Below, piece by piece: positions 44,463 to 51,681 of a stretch of DNA of 51,681 nt. The first letter of the stretch is position 1. The number at the start of each line of letters is the position of its first letter. Both the position numbers and the translations under genes were made by a program. The DNA is from Alcanivorax sp. (GTDB lineage: Bacteria > Pseudomonadota > Gammaproteobacteria > Pseudomonadales > Alcanivoracaceae): NCBI RefSeq assembly GCF_002733835.1, contig NZ_NVWY01000017.1, positions 1 through 51,681 of the forward strand, read 5' to 3'. The notes beneath the pieces were generated by a model. It was not told the DNA's origin, did not search any database, and saw only the letters and a program-made list of their open reading frames with translations.

Positions 44463-45073
44463 GGTGATCCACGGTCCAGCCGGTAACGCAGGTTCTGACG
44501 TACAGCCTGCCATTCCTGCTCAAGAATGGAGAACACCACGGTATCGCGGTACACCCCGTCCGCTGAACGCGTGTGGTGGCGCAGCACACCATCCTGCTTG
44601 GCCCCCAGACGGGCAATGGCCGTGCGCGACGCCTGGTTATGCCAGTGGGTCCGCAACTCCACCGCGATGGCATTCAGGGTTTCGAAGGCATGGCCCAGCA
44701 GCAACAGCTTGCACTCGCTGTTCACCGCACTGCGCTGAAAACGGCGGGCGTACCAGGTATGGCCAAGTTCCAGGCGCCGATTATCCTCGTCGACACGAAA
44801 GAAACGGGTGCTGCCGATCACCTTGCCGCTGGCACGGTGGCGCACCGCGAAGGGCATGTCACCGTGCTGATCCCGGCCCCGCAGGGCGGTGTCGATATAT
44901 TCCGCCACCCCTTGCGGGTCCGGCACGGTGGTGTACCAGAGTGTCCACAACGCACCATCAGCGGTGGCCTCGGCCAGGTCATCCGCATGGGCCTGCTGGA
45001 GCGGTTCCAGCACCACGTGCTGACCTTCCAGCCGGACTGGCTCTATCCAGCGATGCACGGGCGGTTGGTTCAA
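44459..45073 (-). CDS. GNAT family acetyltransferase (RimJ/RimL-like)
   Basis: A 204-residue acetyltransferase: PVRLEGQHVVLEPLQQAHADDL at the start, VIGSTRFFRVDEDNRRLELGHTWYARRFQRSAVNSECKLLLLGHAFETLNAIAVELRTHWHNQASRTAIARLGAKQDGVLRHH in the core, the arrangement of the GNAT subgroup that acetylates N-terminal or free amino groups. The substrate is not evident. First gene of a pair with acpH. Confidence 0.88.
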   Translation of the reverse strand: MNQPPVHRWIEPVRLEGQHVVLEPLQQAHADDLAEATADGALWTLWYTTVPDPQGVAEYIDTALRGRDQHGDMPFAVRHRASGKVIGSTRFFRVDEDNRRLELGHTWYARRFQRSAVNSECKLLLLGHAFETLNAIAVELRTHWHNQASRTAIARLGAKQDGVLRHHTRSADGVYRDTVVFSILEQEWQAVRQNLRYRLDRGSP

Positions 45074-45103
45074 CGGGCTATCCTCTCTTCAGGGTATGAA
45101 CCC

Positions 45104-46255
45104 TCAGGATAGCCGACTAGCCCCACTGGTGTCCTGGCGCTGCAGACGCACCACATGCCCCTCACGGGGCTGACCACCATTCAGGTAAAGGTCTTCCACC
45201 ACGGCCCGCGCCGCCTCCAGCCCCTTGTGCACACGCAAGGTCATCCAGCCATTACTCGGATCACTGACGGCGCGCAGGAAACGGCGCTGCACCGCTCCGA
45301 AACGCCGGCTCAGGGTTGGCGCCCCCCAATCCTGGTTACGCTTGCGGATCTGGATCGGGGCGAAGAACGACTGCGGCACCGGATCCGACCAGCGCGTTTC
45401 GTCCAGGTAATCCGTGTTGGTGGCGGAGCCGGCGAAGCAATCATGGACCAGGGAAGCGCCGAAGTGGGCTCGTACCCGCTCACGCAAGGCGTCACTGCCG
45501 GAAAAGTCCACATACAGGGTGGGAACGCTGGCATCCAGCTGCTCCAGGCCATCGTAATCTGCCACCTGATCATACAAGCCCAGCCCGGCCACATATTCAC
45601 AATGGTGTGCCGAGGTCAGCCCAATACATTGCGGCGCTTCACCGCTGGCACCGCAGGGGCCATCGGCCTGAGCGAAAGCGGTGCCATAGGCGGTTTTGCT
45701 GGAGGCGCTGGAGAACACCACCTGGCGGGCGCCGAAGTAACCGTTGTCGGCAAGGTAATCCGCCAGCATGTACGAGGTGAAAAACAGCGGCCGCAACAGC
45801 ATCTGAAAATCCGCCAGTTCCGGGACATAGGCTTCATCAGTCTGGCAACGCGTGTACTGGTTGTAGGGAGAAGGAAGCCCCTGGCGATGCATGGCGATAT
45901 CGTAGAAACCTCGCTCGGTGACCCGATCGGGTTGGACCCGCAGCAAGCCCGCCATGGGAAAATACCCGTAGAACCGCTCGCCTACGGCAATCCCTTCGAC
46001 CCGCGATTGCATCACCGTGGCAAATCCCCACACCGGCATATGCCCCCATCCTTCCTCATCGGTGGGGAAGAACGACCAGTAATTCATGGCATCGCCGAAA
46101 GCGGCATAGGTAATGTTGTTGGTGGTCAGAGCAAAGGTCTCGAGGGCCAGCAACACTTCGCCCTGAGCCGCATCGGCCATGGCCTCGTCCTGTAACCGGC
46201 TGGCTCCCAGGTTGGCCTTGTCGGTGAGTAAACGGGCAGTGGTATTTTGCGTCAT
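45104..46255 (-). CDS. DUF2855 family protein
   Basis: A 383-residue protein matching DUF2855: TNNITYAAFGDAMNYWSFFPTDEEGWGHMPVWGFA, VGERFYGYFPM, LLRPLFFTSYMLADYL and VVFSSASSKTAYGTAF. The segment layout resembles zinc-free medium-chain dehydrogenases (quinone-reductase fold), but no reaction is established. ATG 46255 follows GGAG. It is divergent from a TetR gene with 89 bp between, likely its regulator. Confidence 0.85.
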   Translation of the reverse strand: MTQNTTARLLTDKANLGASRLQDEAMADAAQGEVLLALETFALTTNNITYAAFGDAMNYWSFFPTDEEGWGHMPVWGFATVMQSRVEGIAVGERFYGYFPMAGLLRVQPDRVTERGFYDIAMHRQGLPSPYNQYTRCQTDEAYVPELADFQMLLRPLFFTSYMLADYLADNGYFGARQVVFSSASSKTAYGTAFAQADGPCGASGEAPQCIGLTSAHHCEYVAGLGLYDQVADYDGLEQLDASVPTLYVDFSGSDALRERVRAHFGASLVHDCFAGSATNTDYLDETRWSDPVPQSFFAPIQIRKRNQDWGAPTLSRRFGAVQRRFLRAVSDPSNGWMTLRVHKGLEAARAVVEDLYLNGGQPREGHVVRLQRQDTSGASRLS

Positions 46256-46264
46256 AATGATCTC

Positions 46265-46283
46265 CGTTGACGGGCTCTCAACG
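46265..46283. promoter_or_regulatory. Candidate TetR operator, DUF2855/TetR pair
   Basis: CGTTGA-CGGGCTC-TCAACG, perfect 6-bp arms, 10 bp before the DUF2855 start and about 60 bp upstream of the TetR start. Confidence 0.45.
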
Positions 46284-46344
46284 AGCCGGTTTCACTGAGA
46301 TTCATGCTAACAACCCCGCCACCAGTACGGGTTCGGATTCATTT

Positions 46345-46971
46345 ATGGGCAAAGATCGCACCGACAAATCGCTGCCGCAGCCCCACAAGCGGCCATCCCA
46401 GGCCCGGGCAAAATTCACGGTGGATTCGCTGTACGAGGAATTTGTTCGGATTTGGCGCCGTGATGGCCCGGAGGCCGCCACCACCCGCGCCATTGCAGAA
46501 GAGAGCGGTTACGCCGTCGGCACCCTGTACGAGTATTTCCCGAATCGCACCGCCTTGCTCTCAGGGTATGTGCGCCACTGCATGGAACAGCTCTGCAGCG
46601 ATCTGGCGGCAGCCAACACCGCCCTGGCAGGAGAGCCATGGGAAACGCGATTGCGCAAACTGGTCCGCCTGACACTGGATGAAGACGGCCAGGCTCCGTA
46701 TTTTGACCGCGAGATGCTGGAACGGGAAAACCAGATCGCCAGCGACGCCCGCCATCGACAGATTTTTCAACACCTGGCGCGGACCTGGTCACAATGCATC
46801 GCCCAGTGGGAGGATTTTCCCGGGGCCGTGGATGACACGGTGATCGATATTCTGCTGCTGACCTTGTGGGGCGGGCGTCGTTACAGCTTTCTGGTGGATA
46901 CAGGCACACCCGACCAGCGCGGGGAACTGAGTACACGCATGGCCCGGGCCCTGCTACTCCCGGAGGAATAG
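46345..46971 (+). CDS. TetR/AcrR family regulator
   Basis: A 208-residue repressor: helix-turn-helix ATTRAIAEESGYAVGTLYEYFPNRTALLSGYV near residues 45-75, then an all-helical ligand domain with LTLDEDGQAPYFDREMLERENQIASDARHRQIFQHL. ATG 46345 (MGKDRTDKS) is chosen; an in-frame TTG upstream adds 26 low-complexity residues. It likely controls the divergent DUF2855 gene. Confidence 0.88.
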   Translation: MGKDRTDKSLPQPHKRPSQARAKFTVDSLYEEFVRIWRRDGPEAATTRAIAEESGYAVGTLYEYFPNRTALLSGYVRHCMEQLCSDLAAANTALAGEPWETRLRKLVRLTLDEDGQAPYFDREMLERENQIASDARHRQIFQHLARTWSQCIAQWEDFPGAVDDTVIDILLLTLWGGRRYSFLVDTGTPDQRGELSTRMARALLLPEE

Positions 46972-46997
46972 CCAGGCAAAGCCGGTCCAGATTCAGC

Positions 46998-47336
46998 TTA
47001 GCCCGGCGGCCAGCTGAAGGCGCGACCACCCAGCACATGCACATGCAGGTGGAATACGGTCTGGCTGGCACCCGCACCGTTGTTCACGTTCAGACGGAAA
47101 TCCTCCAGCCCTTCCTGCCCGGCCACCTGACTGGCCACCAGCAACAGATGCCCCAGCAGTGCCTGGTCGGCCTCTTCAGCATCGGACAGCTTGGCAATCG
47201 GCTTCTTGGGAATCACCAGAAAATGGGTGGGCGCCTGGGGATTGATATCCCGAAAGGCCAGGCACTGGTCGTCTTCGAAGATGATATCGGCCGGAATTTC
47301 CCGGTCGATGATCTTGGAGAAAAGCGTTTCAGCCAT
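46998..47336 (-). CDS. hinT: HinT-type HIT family nucleotide hydrolase
   Basis: A 112-residue HIT protein. [42 protein letters not shown] is the conserved start, [21 protein letters not shown] the catalytic block with the histidine triad HLHVH. Members cleave AMP-lysine-type phosphoramidates. ATG 47336. It stands alone, convergent with the TetR gene. Confidence 0.93.
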   Translation of the reverse strand: MAETLFSKIIDREIPADIIFEDDQCLAFRDINPQAPTHFLVIPKKPIAKLSDAEEADQALLGHLLLVASQVAGQEGLEDFRLNVNNGAGASQTVFHLHVHVLGGRAFSWPPG

Positions 47337-47553
47337 AATTGCTCTCGGTTGGGTCAGCGGAAAAGCCACGTCGGAACCCCGTAGCCATGTCACAGCATGT
47401 GCACTTTACTGTGCAACCGGTGTGCCCCGGTTCACAGCTACTACGATAACTGCTCGTAAAATGTCCGCAGCAAGCGCTGTGCACCTTAGCGGCAGCCCAG
47501 AATAATGGCATTATAGTGACCTGTCGAAACCCATCATTATCAACCGGAACAGC

Positions 47554-48462
47554 ATGGCCACTCTTTTTGTCGAAAATTTAACCGTCGCCGATTTCTCCTA
47601 CCTGCACCCCAAGCGCGGCATGGTGGGTGAATCCTGGCTGGTGGACCTGGAACTGAGCGGCGACCTGGATGATCAGGGCATGGTCTTCGACTTTGGTCAC
47701 ATCAAGAAGCGCATCAAGCAGATCATCGACGACAGCGTGGATCACCGCCTGCTGGTTCCCGTGGATAATGACCAGACCACCATCGCCGAACGCGATAACG
47801 CCACCAGCCTGGAATGGGTTTACCGGGGTGGCACCATCCGCATGGTGGCGCCCAGCCAGAGCCTGCTGCTGATGCCTGGCCCGGAAGTGTCCAAGGCCAG
47901 CCTGACCCTGTACCTGATGGATCTGATCCAGACCGTGGTACCGGCAAATGTGGCGGAAGTACGCGTGGTACTGCGCGAAGAAGATACCGGCACCGCACCG
48001 TTCTACCACTATTCCCATGGCCTGAAAAAGCACGACGGCAACTGCCAGCGCATTGCCCATGGGCATCGCTCCAGCATTCACATTTTCGAGAATGGCCGGC
48101 GCAGCCGTTACTGGGAAAAGCTCTGGGCAGACCGCTGGGAAGACATCTACCTGGGCACCGAGGAAGATCTGGAAGGCACCTACTACATCGACGAAATTCC
48201 CCACCACCGGTTCCGTTACGATGCCGAGCAAGGACATTTCGAACTGGTGATCCCGGAAGACCATTGCTACATGGTCGATACGGACACCACCGTTGAGCAG
48301 CTGGCCGCGCACATTGCCGCCCAACTGGCCGATGAAGCCCCCGGCAAACACTTCCGGGTCCGCGCCTTCGAAGGCGTCGGCAAGGGCGCCATTGCCGAAG
48401 CCGGCGAGAACCTGCCCGGCAAGACCCACAGCAGCTGGCTCAGCGGCGCCTCGGTGATCTGA
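47554..48462 (+). CDS. Two-module 6-pyruvoyl-tetrahydropterin synthase/QueD-like protein
   Basis: A 302-residue protein made of two PTPS-like modules. The N-terminal module (about 1-120) has the strand VGESWLVDLELSG and DFGHIKKRIKQIIDDSVDHRLLVP, the usual second half of the site, but no HGH zinc motif. The C-terminal module (about 130-290) has H155 and C164-QRIA-H169-G-H171, the zinc and catalytic Cys region, but no DFG...DH block. The two halves therefore complement each other. QueD makes 6-carboxytetrahydropterin for queuosine; whether this protein does is unproven. No other queuosine gene is near. Confidence 0.83.
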   Translation: MATLFVENLTVADFSYLHPKRGMVGESWLVDLELSGDLDDQGMVFDFGHIKKRIKQIIDDSVDHRLLVPVDNDQTTIAERDNATSLEWVYRGGTIRMVAPSQSLLLMPGPEVSKASLTLYLMDLIQTVVPANVAEVRVVLREEDTGTAPFYHYSHGLKKHDGNCQRIAHGHRSSIHIFENGRRSRYWEKLWADRWEDIYLGTEEDLEGTYYIDEIPHHRFRYDAEQGHFELVIPEDHCYMVDTDTTVEQLAAHIAAQLADEAPGKHFRVRAFEGVGKGAIAEAGENLPGKTHSSWLSGASVI

Positions 48463-48624
48463 CAGGACGCTGCAAGCAACAAGCGTCAAGCTGCAACGAG
48501 GGTTGGGGGCGCTGCGACACGTTAACCACTCTGCCCGCGAAAGATCAGTTGAAAGTTCAAAGTGAAAAGTTGAAAAGGAAAACTGGACTTTTCCCGTTTC
48601 CCCATCCCGGCTTGTAGCTTGTGG
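48463..48624. repeat. Short intergenic repeat-rich stretch
   Basis: Contains words such as GACGCTGCAAGCAACAAGCG, AAGCTGCAACG and GCTTGTAGCTTGTGGC, similar to the intergenic repeats seen in pseudomonad-type genomes. No gene. It lies between the convergent PTPS and LysR genes. Confidence 0.4.
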
Positions 48625-49572
48625 CTATTCTTCTGCCAGAATTCGCTCTGCTTCTTCCTGAATCAGCCGCCGCAGCCAGCGATGTGCCACGTTGTGGTGC
48701 AACAGCGATGACCAGGCCATTTTCAATTCAAACTCGGGAATATCAAACGGCGGCTGCTTGATCAGCAGACGTTCGTTCTGGGCCTGCATGCGCGCCACCC
48801 GGCTTGGCAGTGTGGCCACCAGGTCGTTATTCATGGCCAGCAGGGCCGGCATCTGGTAATGGCGGGTGAAAATACTGATCTTGCGGCTTTTACCCAGTTG
48901 CTCCAGGGCATGATCAATCCACCCCAGCCCACCGAGCTTTTCCGGGTTCATGCCGAACCCTACGCCAAAACCGGTTTTCGACACCCAGATATGCTGGGCG
49001 GACAGATAACTGTCCAGATCAAAGCCCTTGGCAATGGGATTATCCCGGTTGAGCAAACAGGAAAACGAATCCTTCCACAGGCTCACCTGGTGAAACGACC
49101 CCGGAATTTCGTTAAAGCGGTTTACCGCCATATCGACCCGGCCCTGCTCCATGTCCTGGTAGCTCACATCCGACGGGGTCAGGAAATCCAGCACCACATT
49201 GGGGGCCTCGGCGCGCAGGCGACGAACAATATGCGGCACCAGGGTGGCTTCCGCATAATCGCTGGTCATGATCCGGAACACCCGGCGACTGTCCGCCGGC
49301 TGGAACACATCCTCGGGCGTGAACAACTGCTCCGCCTGGGAAAGAATTTGCCGCACCAGGGGCCGCAGCTCCTGTGCACGTTCCGTGGCGGTCATGCCAT
49401 CGCTGGTACGAATCAACAACGGATCACCAAACAACTCACGCAACCGCTTCAGGGAATTACTCATCGCCGGCTGGGTAATCCCCAGTTGCTCGGCTGCCCG
49501 GGTCACATTCTGCTCACGCAGGAGCACATCAAGATACTTGAGCAGGTTCAGATCTGCCGCACCAATATTCAT
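48625..49572 (-). CDS. LysR family transcriptional regulator
   Basis: A 315-residue LysR protein. The helix-turn-helix is LLREQNVTRAAEQLGITQPAMSNSLKRLRELFGDPLLIRTSDG near residues 20-60, followed by the co-inducer domain (VFRIMTSDYAEATLVPHIVRRLRAEAP ...). The N-terminal ATG at 49572 starts MNIGAADLNLL; six more residues in frame are possible. No neighbouring divergent gene identifies its target. The opposing gene 305 bp away is the Arc-type protein. Confidence 0.91.
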   Translation of the reverse strand: MNIGAADLNLLKYLDVLLREQNVTRAAEQLGITQPAMSNSLKRLRELFGDPLLIRTSDGMTATERAQELRPLVRQILSQAEQLFTPEDVFQPADSRRVFRIMTSDYAEATLVPHIVRRLRAEAPNVVLDFLTPSDVSYQDMEQGRVDMAVNRFNEIPGSFHQVSLWKDSFSCLLNRDNPIAKGFDLDSYLSAQHIWVSKTGFGVGFGMNPEKLGGLGWIDHALEQLGKSRKISIFTRHYQMPALLAMNNDLVATLPSRVARMQAQNERLLIKQPPFDIPEFELKMAWSSLLHHNVAHRWLRRLIQEEAERILAEE

Positions 49573-49877
49573 TAAGTGAATAGCCGCCAATTTTTATATC
49601 AGTAGTATCAATTGTAGCACTGCCTGATACTCACTGGCACCGTGCACCAGATCACACAGGCACGACGATTCTCCGTGTAAAAAAACTTTTACTTAGCCTA
49701 GTGTTAACCGTGTCTCTATTTCGCCATTACTGGCACGCTGCCAGTATCGCCTGGAGGCAAAAAAATGCGTAAGGTCTAAAGCTTGTGTCCAGATAACAGC
49801 ACAGCCTGCTCTGTTGTCATAGGCCGGCCAGCCTCACTCGCCAGCCTCATGTAAGCAGGCGTGATTCAGAGGTTACT
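49573..49877. other. 305-bp intergenic region with a micro-ORF
   Basis: A strong GGAGG at 49753-49757 precedes ATG CGT AAG GTC TAA (49765-49779, Met-Arg-Lys-Val). An inverted ACTGGCA/TGCCAGT-like pair lies just before it (about 49729-49746). It may be a leader of the Arc-type gene. No other gene seen. Confidence 0.4.
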
Positions 49878-50150
49878 ATGACAAGCAACGCAACCACGCG
49901 AACCGAGAAGTTCGTGGTTCGTTTTCCCTGCGGTATGCGAAACGAGGTCGCGCAAGCGGCTAATCTCAGCCATCGCAGCATGAACGCGGAAATTATTGCC
50001 CGGCTGGAACATAGCCTGAAGAATTGGCCGCATACCCTGCCCCACGGCGAAACAGCGGTACCGCAAGGCAACGAAGAAGCCTTCCTGCTGGAGCGCTTTC
50101 GCCAACTTCCCCAGGGGAAACAGCAGGCACTGTTAGCGCTTTTGGATTAG
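49878..50150 (+). CDS. Arc-like ribbon-helix-helix DNA-binding protein
   Basis: A 90-residue protein. RTEKFVVRFPCGMRNEVAQAANLSHRSMNAEIIARLEHSL fits the Arc/MetJ ribbon-helix-helix fold: a DNA-contacting strand (KFVVRFP) and two helices with the NAEI turn. The C-terminal 40 residues form an added helix (EEAFLLERFRQLPQGKQQALLALLD). It could repress itself or the downstream diguanylate cyclase, 160 bp away. RBS AGAGG. Confidence 0.87.
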   Translation: MTSNATTRTEKFVVRFPCGMRNEVAQAANLSHRSMNAEIIARLEHSLKNWPHTLPHGETAVPQGNEEAFLLERFRQLPQGKQQALLALLD

Positions 50151-50311
50151 ATTAACTCTGCCAGGCTAACAACAATCGCCCTTTTGTCCTTACAATACAC
50201 CGCTGGCCACGTGCCCATTATCGATATGACAGCACTTTGCACTATGATGTAGTGCATGCTGATCACAGCACGCCGTCACCGATTCATGGACTGGAAGGAG
50301 CCTTTACGGCC

Positions 50312-51541
50312 GTGACCGCAAACCAGAACCACACCCCGCTACCAACCGGCAACGACATTACGTTACCGTGGCACCTGCGCCTGCCCAAACCGCTGGAAAA
50401 GGATTTTCGCCTCTATTTCCGGGCCAGCGTGGCCAAAGTCATGCCCTGGGCTTTGGCACTGGTGGCGTTCCTGATTGTCTCCGCCATGTTTATCGAGTCA
50501 CGCATTTCTCCTGACGTTCTCAACATGTCCTGGCGCCCGCGGCTTTTCACCTTGATGCTCACCGGCGGCTGTCTGGTATTAATCCGCAAGCCACAATGGC
50601 GTAACTGGCTCCACGAAGCCACGCTGGTACTGGCATTCGCCATTGCCCTTACCGGCAATTATCTAGGGGCCATAGTCGAGCACCCCCTGGCCTACACCTT
50701 CTTTTTCCACACCCCACTGGCTATCCTGATGATCTGCATCCTGATACGGGTGCCATTCTATGCCGCGCTGATCAGCTCCGTGGTAATGATTGGCTGCATG
50801 ATTTTCAGCCTGCAACTCAGTTCCGGCCGGCAGCCCTTTGAACCATCCACCTTGGTGCTGGTCTCGCTGGCCTTTACAAGCATGAGCTTGTTTGGCCAAT
50901 ACGTGTATGAACGCCTGTTGCGACAGCATTTCCTTTCCGAACACGTACTGTTCCAGCACAGAAACGAATTACACTCAGCCAATCTGGTACTGGAAAATCA
51001 GGCCACCGTCGACGGCATGACCGGCTGCATCAATCGCCGGGGAATGGAAAGCCGCCTGAGCCACCTCTATCACAAGCTGAACCAGAACAACCCGGATGCC
51101 CCGGAACGCATCACCCTGATGCTGTTCGATATCGATTTCTTCAAGCAATACAACGATACCTATGGCCACCCGGCGGGCGATGAGTGCCTGAAAAAAGTGG
51201 CCGGCGTCCCTCTGGGAATGGTGCAAAGCGATACCGATTTCGTGGCTCGCTACGGTGGCGAGGAATTTGTCATTACCCTGACTGACTCCAGCTTTAACGA
51301 TGCGCTGGTTTTTGCCGAACGTATGCGTAACCGGGTCGAGCAGCTGGGCCTTCCCCATAGCGGTTCCCGAGTCAGCCAGGTGGTGACCATCAGTGTCGGG
51401 GTCGCCTGTTCGGACGGCACCGCAGAAGACGGCGCTCAGCTATTGAAAATGGCCGATGAAGCGCTCTATCAAGCAAAAGGCGCCGGGCGAAACCGGGTGG
51501 CAATGATGAGCAATCAGGGTGTGGTGGAAATGCTCAATTAG
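50312..51541 (+). CDS. Membrane diguanylate cyclase (GGDEF)
   Basis: A 409-residue cyclase starting at GTG 50312 behind AAGGAG; an in-frame TTG at 50237 is less likely. About six hydrophobic segments in residues 35-205 form a membrane sensor part, followed by a short linker (HRNELHSANLVLENQATVD) and the GGDEF domain: DGMTGCINRRGMESRL, LMLFDIDFFKQYNDTYGHPAGDECL, RYGGEEFVITL and ISVGVA. GGEEF is an active form making c-di-GMP from two GTP. The usual RxxD inhibitory site five residues before the motif reads VQSD, so product inhibition is probably absent. The ligand sensed is unknown. Confidence 0.92.
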   Translation: MTANQNHTPLPTGNDITLPWHLRLPKPLEKDFRLYFRASVAKVMPWALALVAFLIVSAMFIESRISPDVLNMSWRPRLFTLMLTGGCLVLIRKPQWRNWLHEATLVLAFAIALTGNYLGAIVEHPLAYTFFFHTPLAILMICILIRVPFYAALISSVVMIGCMIFSLQLSSGRQPFEPSTLVLVSLAFTSMSLFGQYVYERLLRQHFLSEHVLFQHRNELHSANLVLENQATVDGMTGCINRRGMESRLSHLYHKLNQNNPDAPERITLMLFDIDFFKQYNDTYGHPAGDECLKKVAGVPLGMVQSDTDFVARYGGEEFVITLTDSSFNDALVFAERMRNRVEQLGLPHSGSRVSQVVTISVGVACSDGTAEDGAQLLKMADEALYQAKGAGRNRVAMMSNQGVVEMLN

Positions 51542-51560
51542 TCGCTGCCGGCGGAAAGCA

Positions 51561-51596
51561 AGAGGCCGCGCTCCTGGAGCGCGGCCTCTTTCGTTA
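51561..51596. terminator. Terminator between diguanylate cyclase and hmp-like gene
   Basis: AGAGGCCGCGCTCC and GGAGCGCGGCCTCT form a perfect 14-bp stem around one base (the inner pairs must open to form a real loop), followed by TTTCGTT. It probably ends the cyclase transcript and also the convergent gene. Confidence 0.9.
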
Positions 51597-51617
51597 ACTG
51601 ACCGGCGGATCGGAAAT

Positions 51618-51681
51618 TCAGGCGGCAAGCCCTTCTGCCGGACCGAAGAACTCGTAATGGATATCCGCATCGTCCACGCCT
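51618..51681 (-). CDS. Flavohemoprotein/ferredoxin-reductase-type protein, C-terminal fragment
   Basis: Only the last 20 residues lie in the window: GVDDADIHYEFFGPAEGLAA followed by TGA. The IHYE-x-FGP ending is that of the NAD-binding domain of flavohemoglobin Hmp and related reductases. The identification rests on that short tail alone. Confidence 0.5.
   Translation of the reverse strand, partial: GVDDADIHYEFFGPAEGLAA

Noticed and set aside
1..51681. CRISPR arrays, tRNA or rRNA genes, insertion sequences
   Set aside because: No regularly spaced repeats, no clover-leaf-like sequence or rRNA word noticed, and no transposase among the readable genes.

Overview
The window is a 51.7 kb piece of a proteobacterial chromosome, most likely from a marine hydrocarbon or lipid degrader of the Alcanivorax type. 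The gene repertoire points there: two FadE-like acyl-CoA dehydrogenases of about 595 residues, a Baeyer-Villiger monooxygenase operon, lipid hydrolases, phospholipase A, AcpH, YbaN, GdhA, a Trm112 protein and a siderophore-type NRPS locus. The genus is an inference from gene content, not a database match. I found no rRNA, tRNA, CRISPR array, phage gene or transposase.

Layout. (1) 1-8971, minus strand: an operon of a PvdE/SyrD-type peptide ABC exporter, an MbtH protein and a very large NRPS that runs off the left edge (C-A-PCP-E-C-A in the window), with a Fur-like box upstream and a frameshifted TetR gene beside it. (2) 9891-18085: an endonuclease I family protein with an altered active site, two long acyl-CoA dehydrogenases, gdhA preceded by a perfect 40-bp palindrome, ybaN and a DUF945 protein. 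Two overlapping PsrA-type boxes lie upstream of the second dehydrogenase. (3) 18395-19659: Trm112 and pldA. (4) 19735-32283: the most interesting block, ten envelope and redox genes in two divergent arms around one 213-bp control region. The left arm encodes an HzsA-like diheme lipoprotein, two outer-membrane barrels, a TlpA thioredoxin, a DUF4266 lipoprotein and DUF3570. The right arm encodes a monoheme DUF1588-like protein, a diheme LamG lipoprotein, a Tat-exported DUF1501-like protein and the FMN transferase ApbE. (5) 32385-36842: a LysE exporter, a three-gene periplasmic TPR operon of unknown role and an LEA/WHy lipoprotein. (6) 36964-41233: an AraC regulator divergent from a translationally coupled BVMO, hydrolase and SDR operon, with the same order as the mycobacterial virS-mymA locus. 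(7) 41240-51681: housekeeping and accessory genes (3D-domain protein, lipoprotein hydrolase, SDR, AcpH, GNAT, DUF2855/TetR, HinT, a tandem PTPS protein, LysR, an Arc-type protein, a diguanylate cyclase and the tail of a flavohemoprotein).

How the genes fit together. Block 4 looks like a self-contained extracytoplasmic redox system. ApbE attaches FMN to exported proteins, and the DUF3570 protein carries two consecutive ApbE-type target motifs (D67-S73 and D75-S81). Three partner proteins together carry five c-type heme motifs, a TlpA protein could handle thiols or heme cysteines, and two barrels with DUF3570 would place the assembly at the outer membrane. Substrate and physiological role are unknown. 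Blocks 1 and 6 are better understood: iron acquisition, and oxidation of ketones or lipids followed by ester cleavage.
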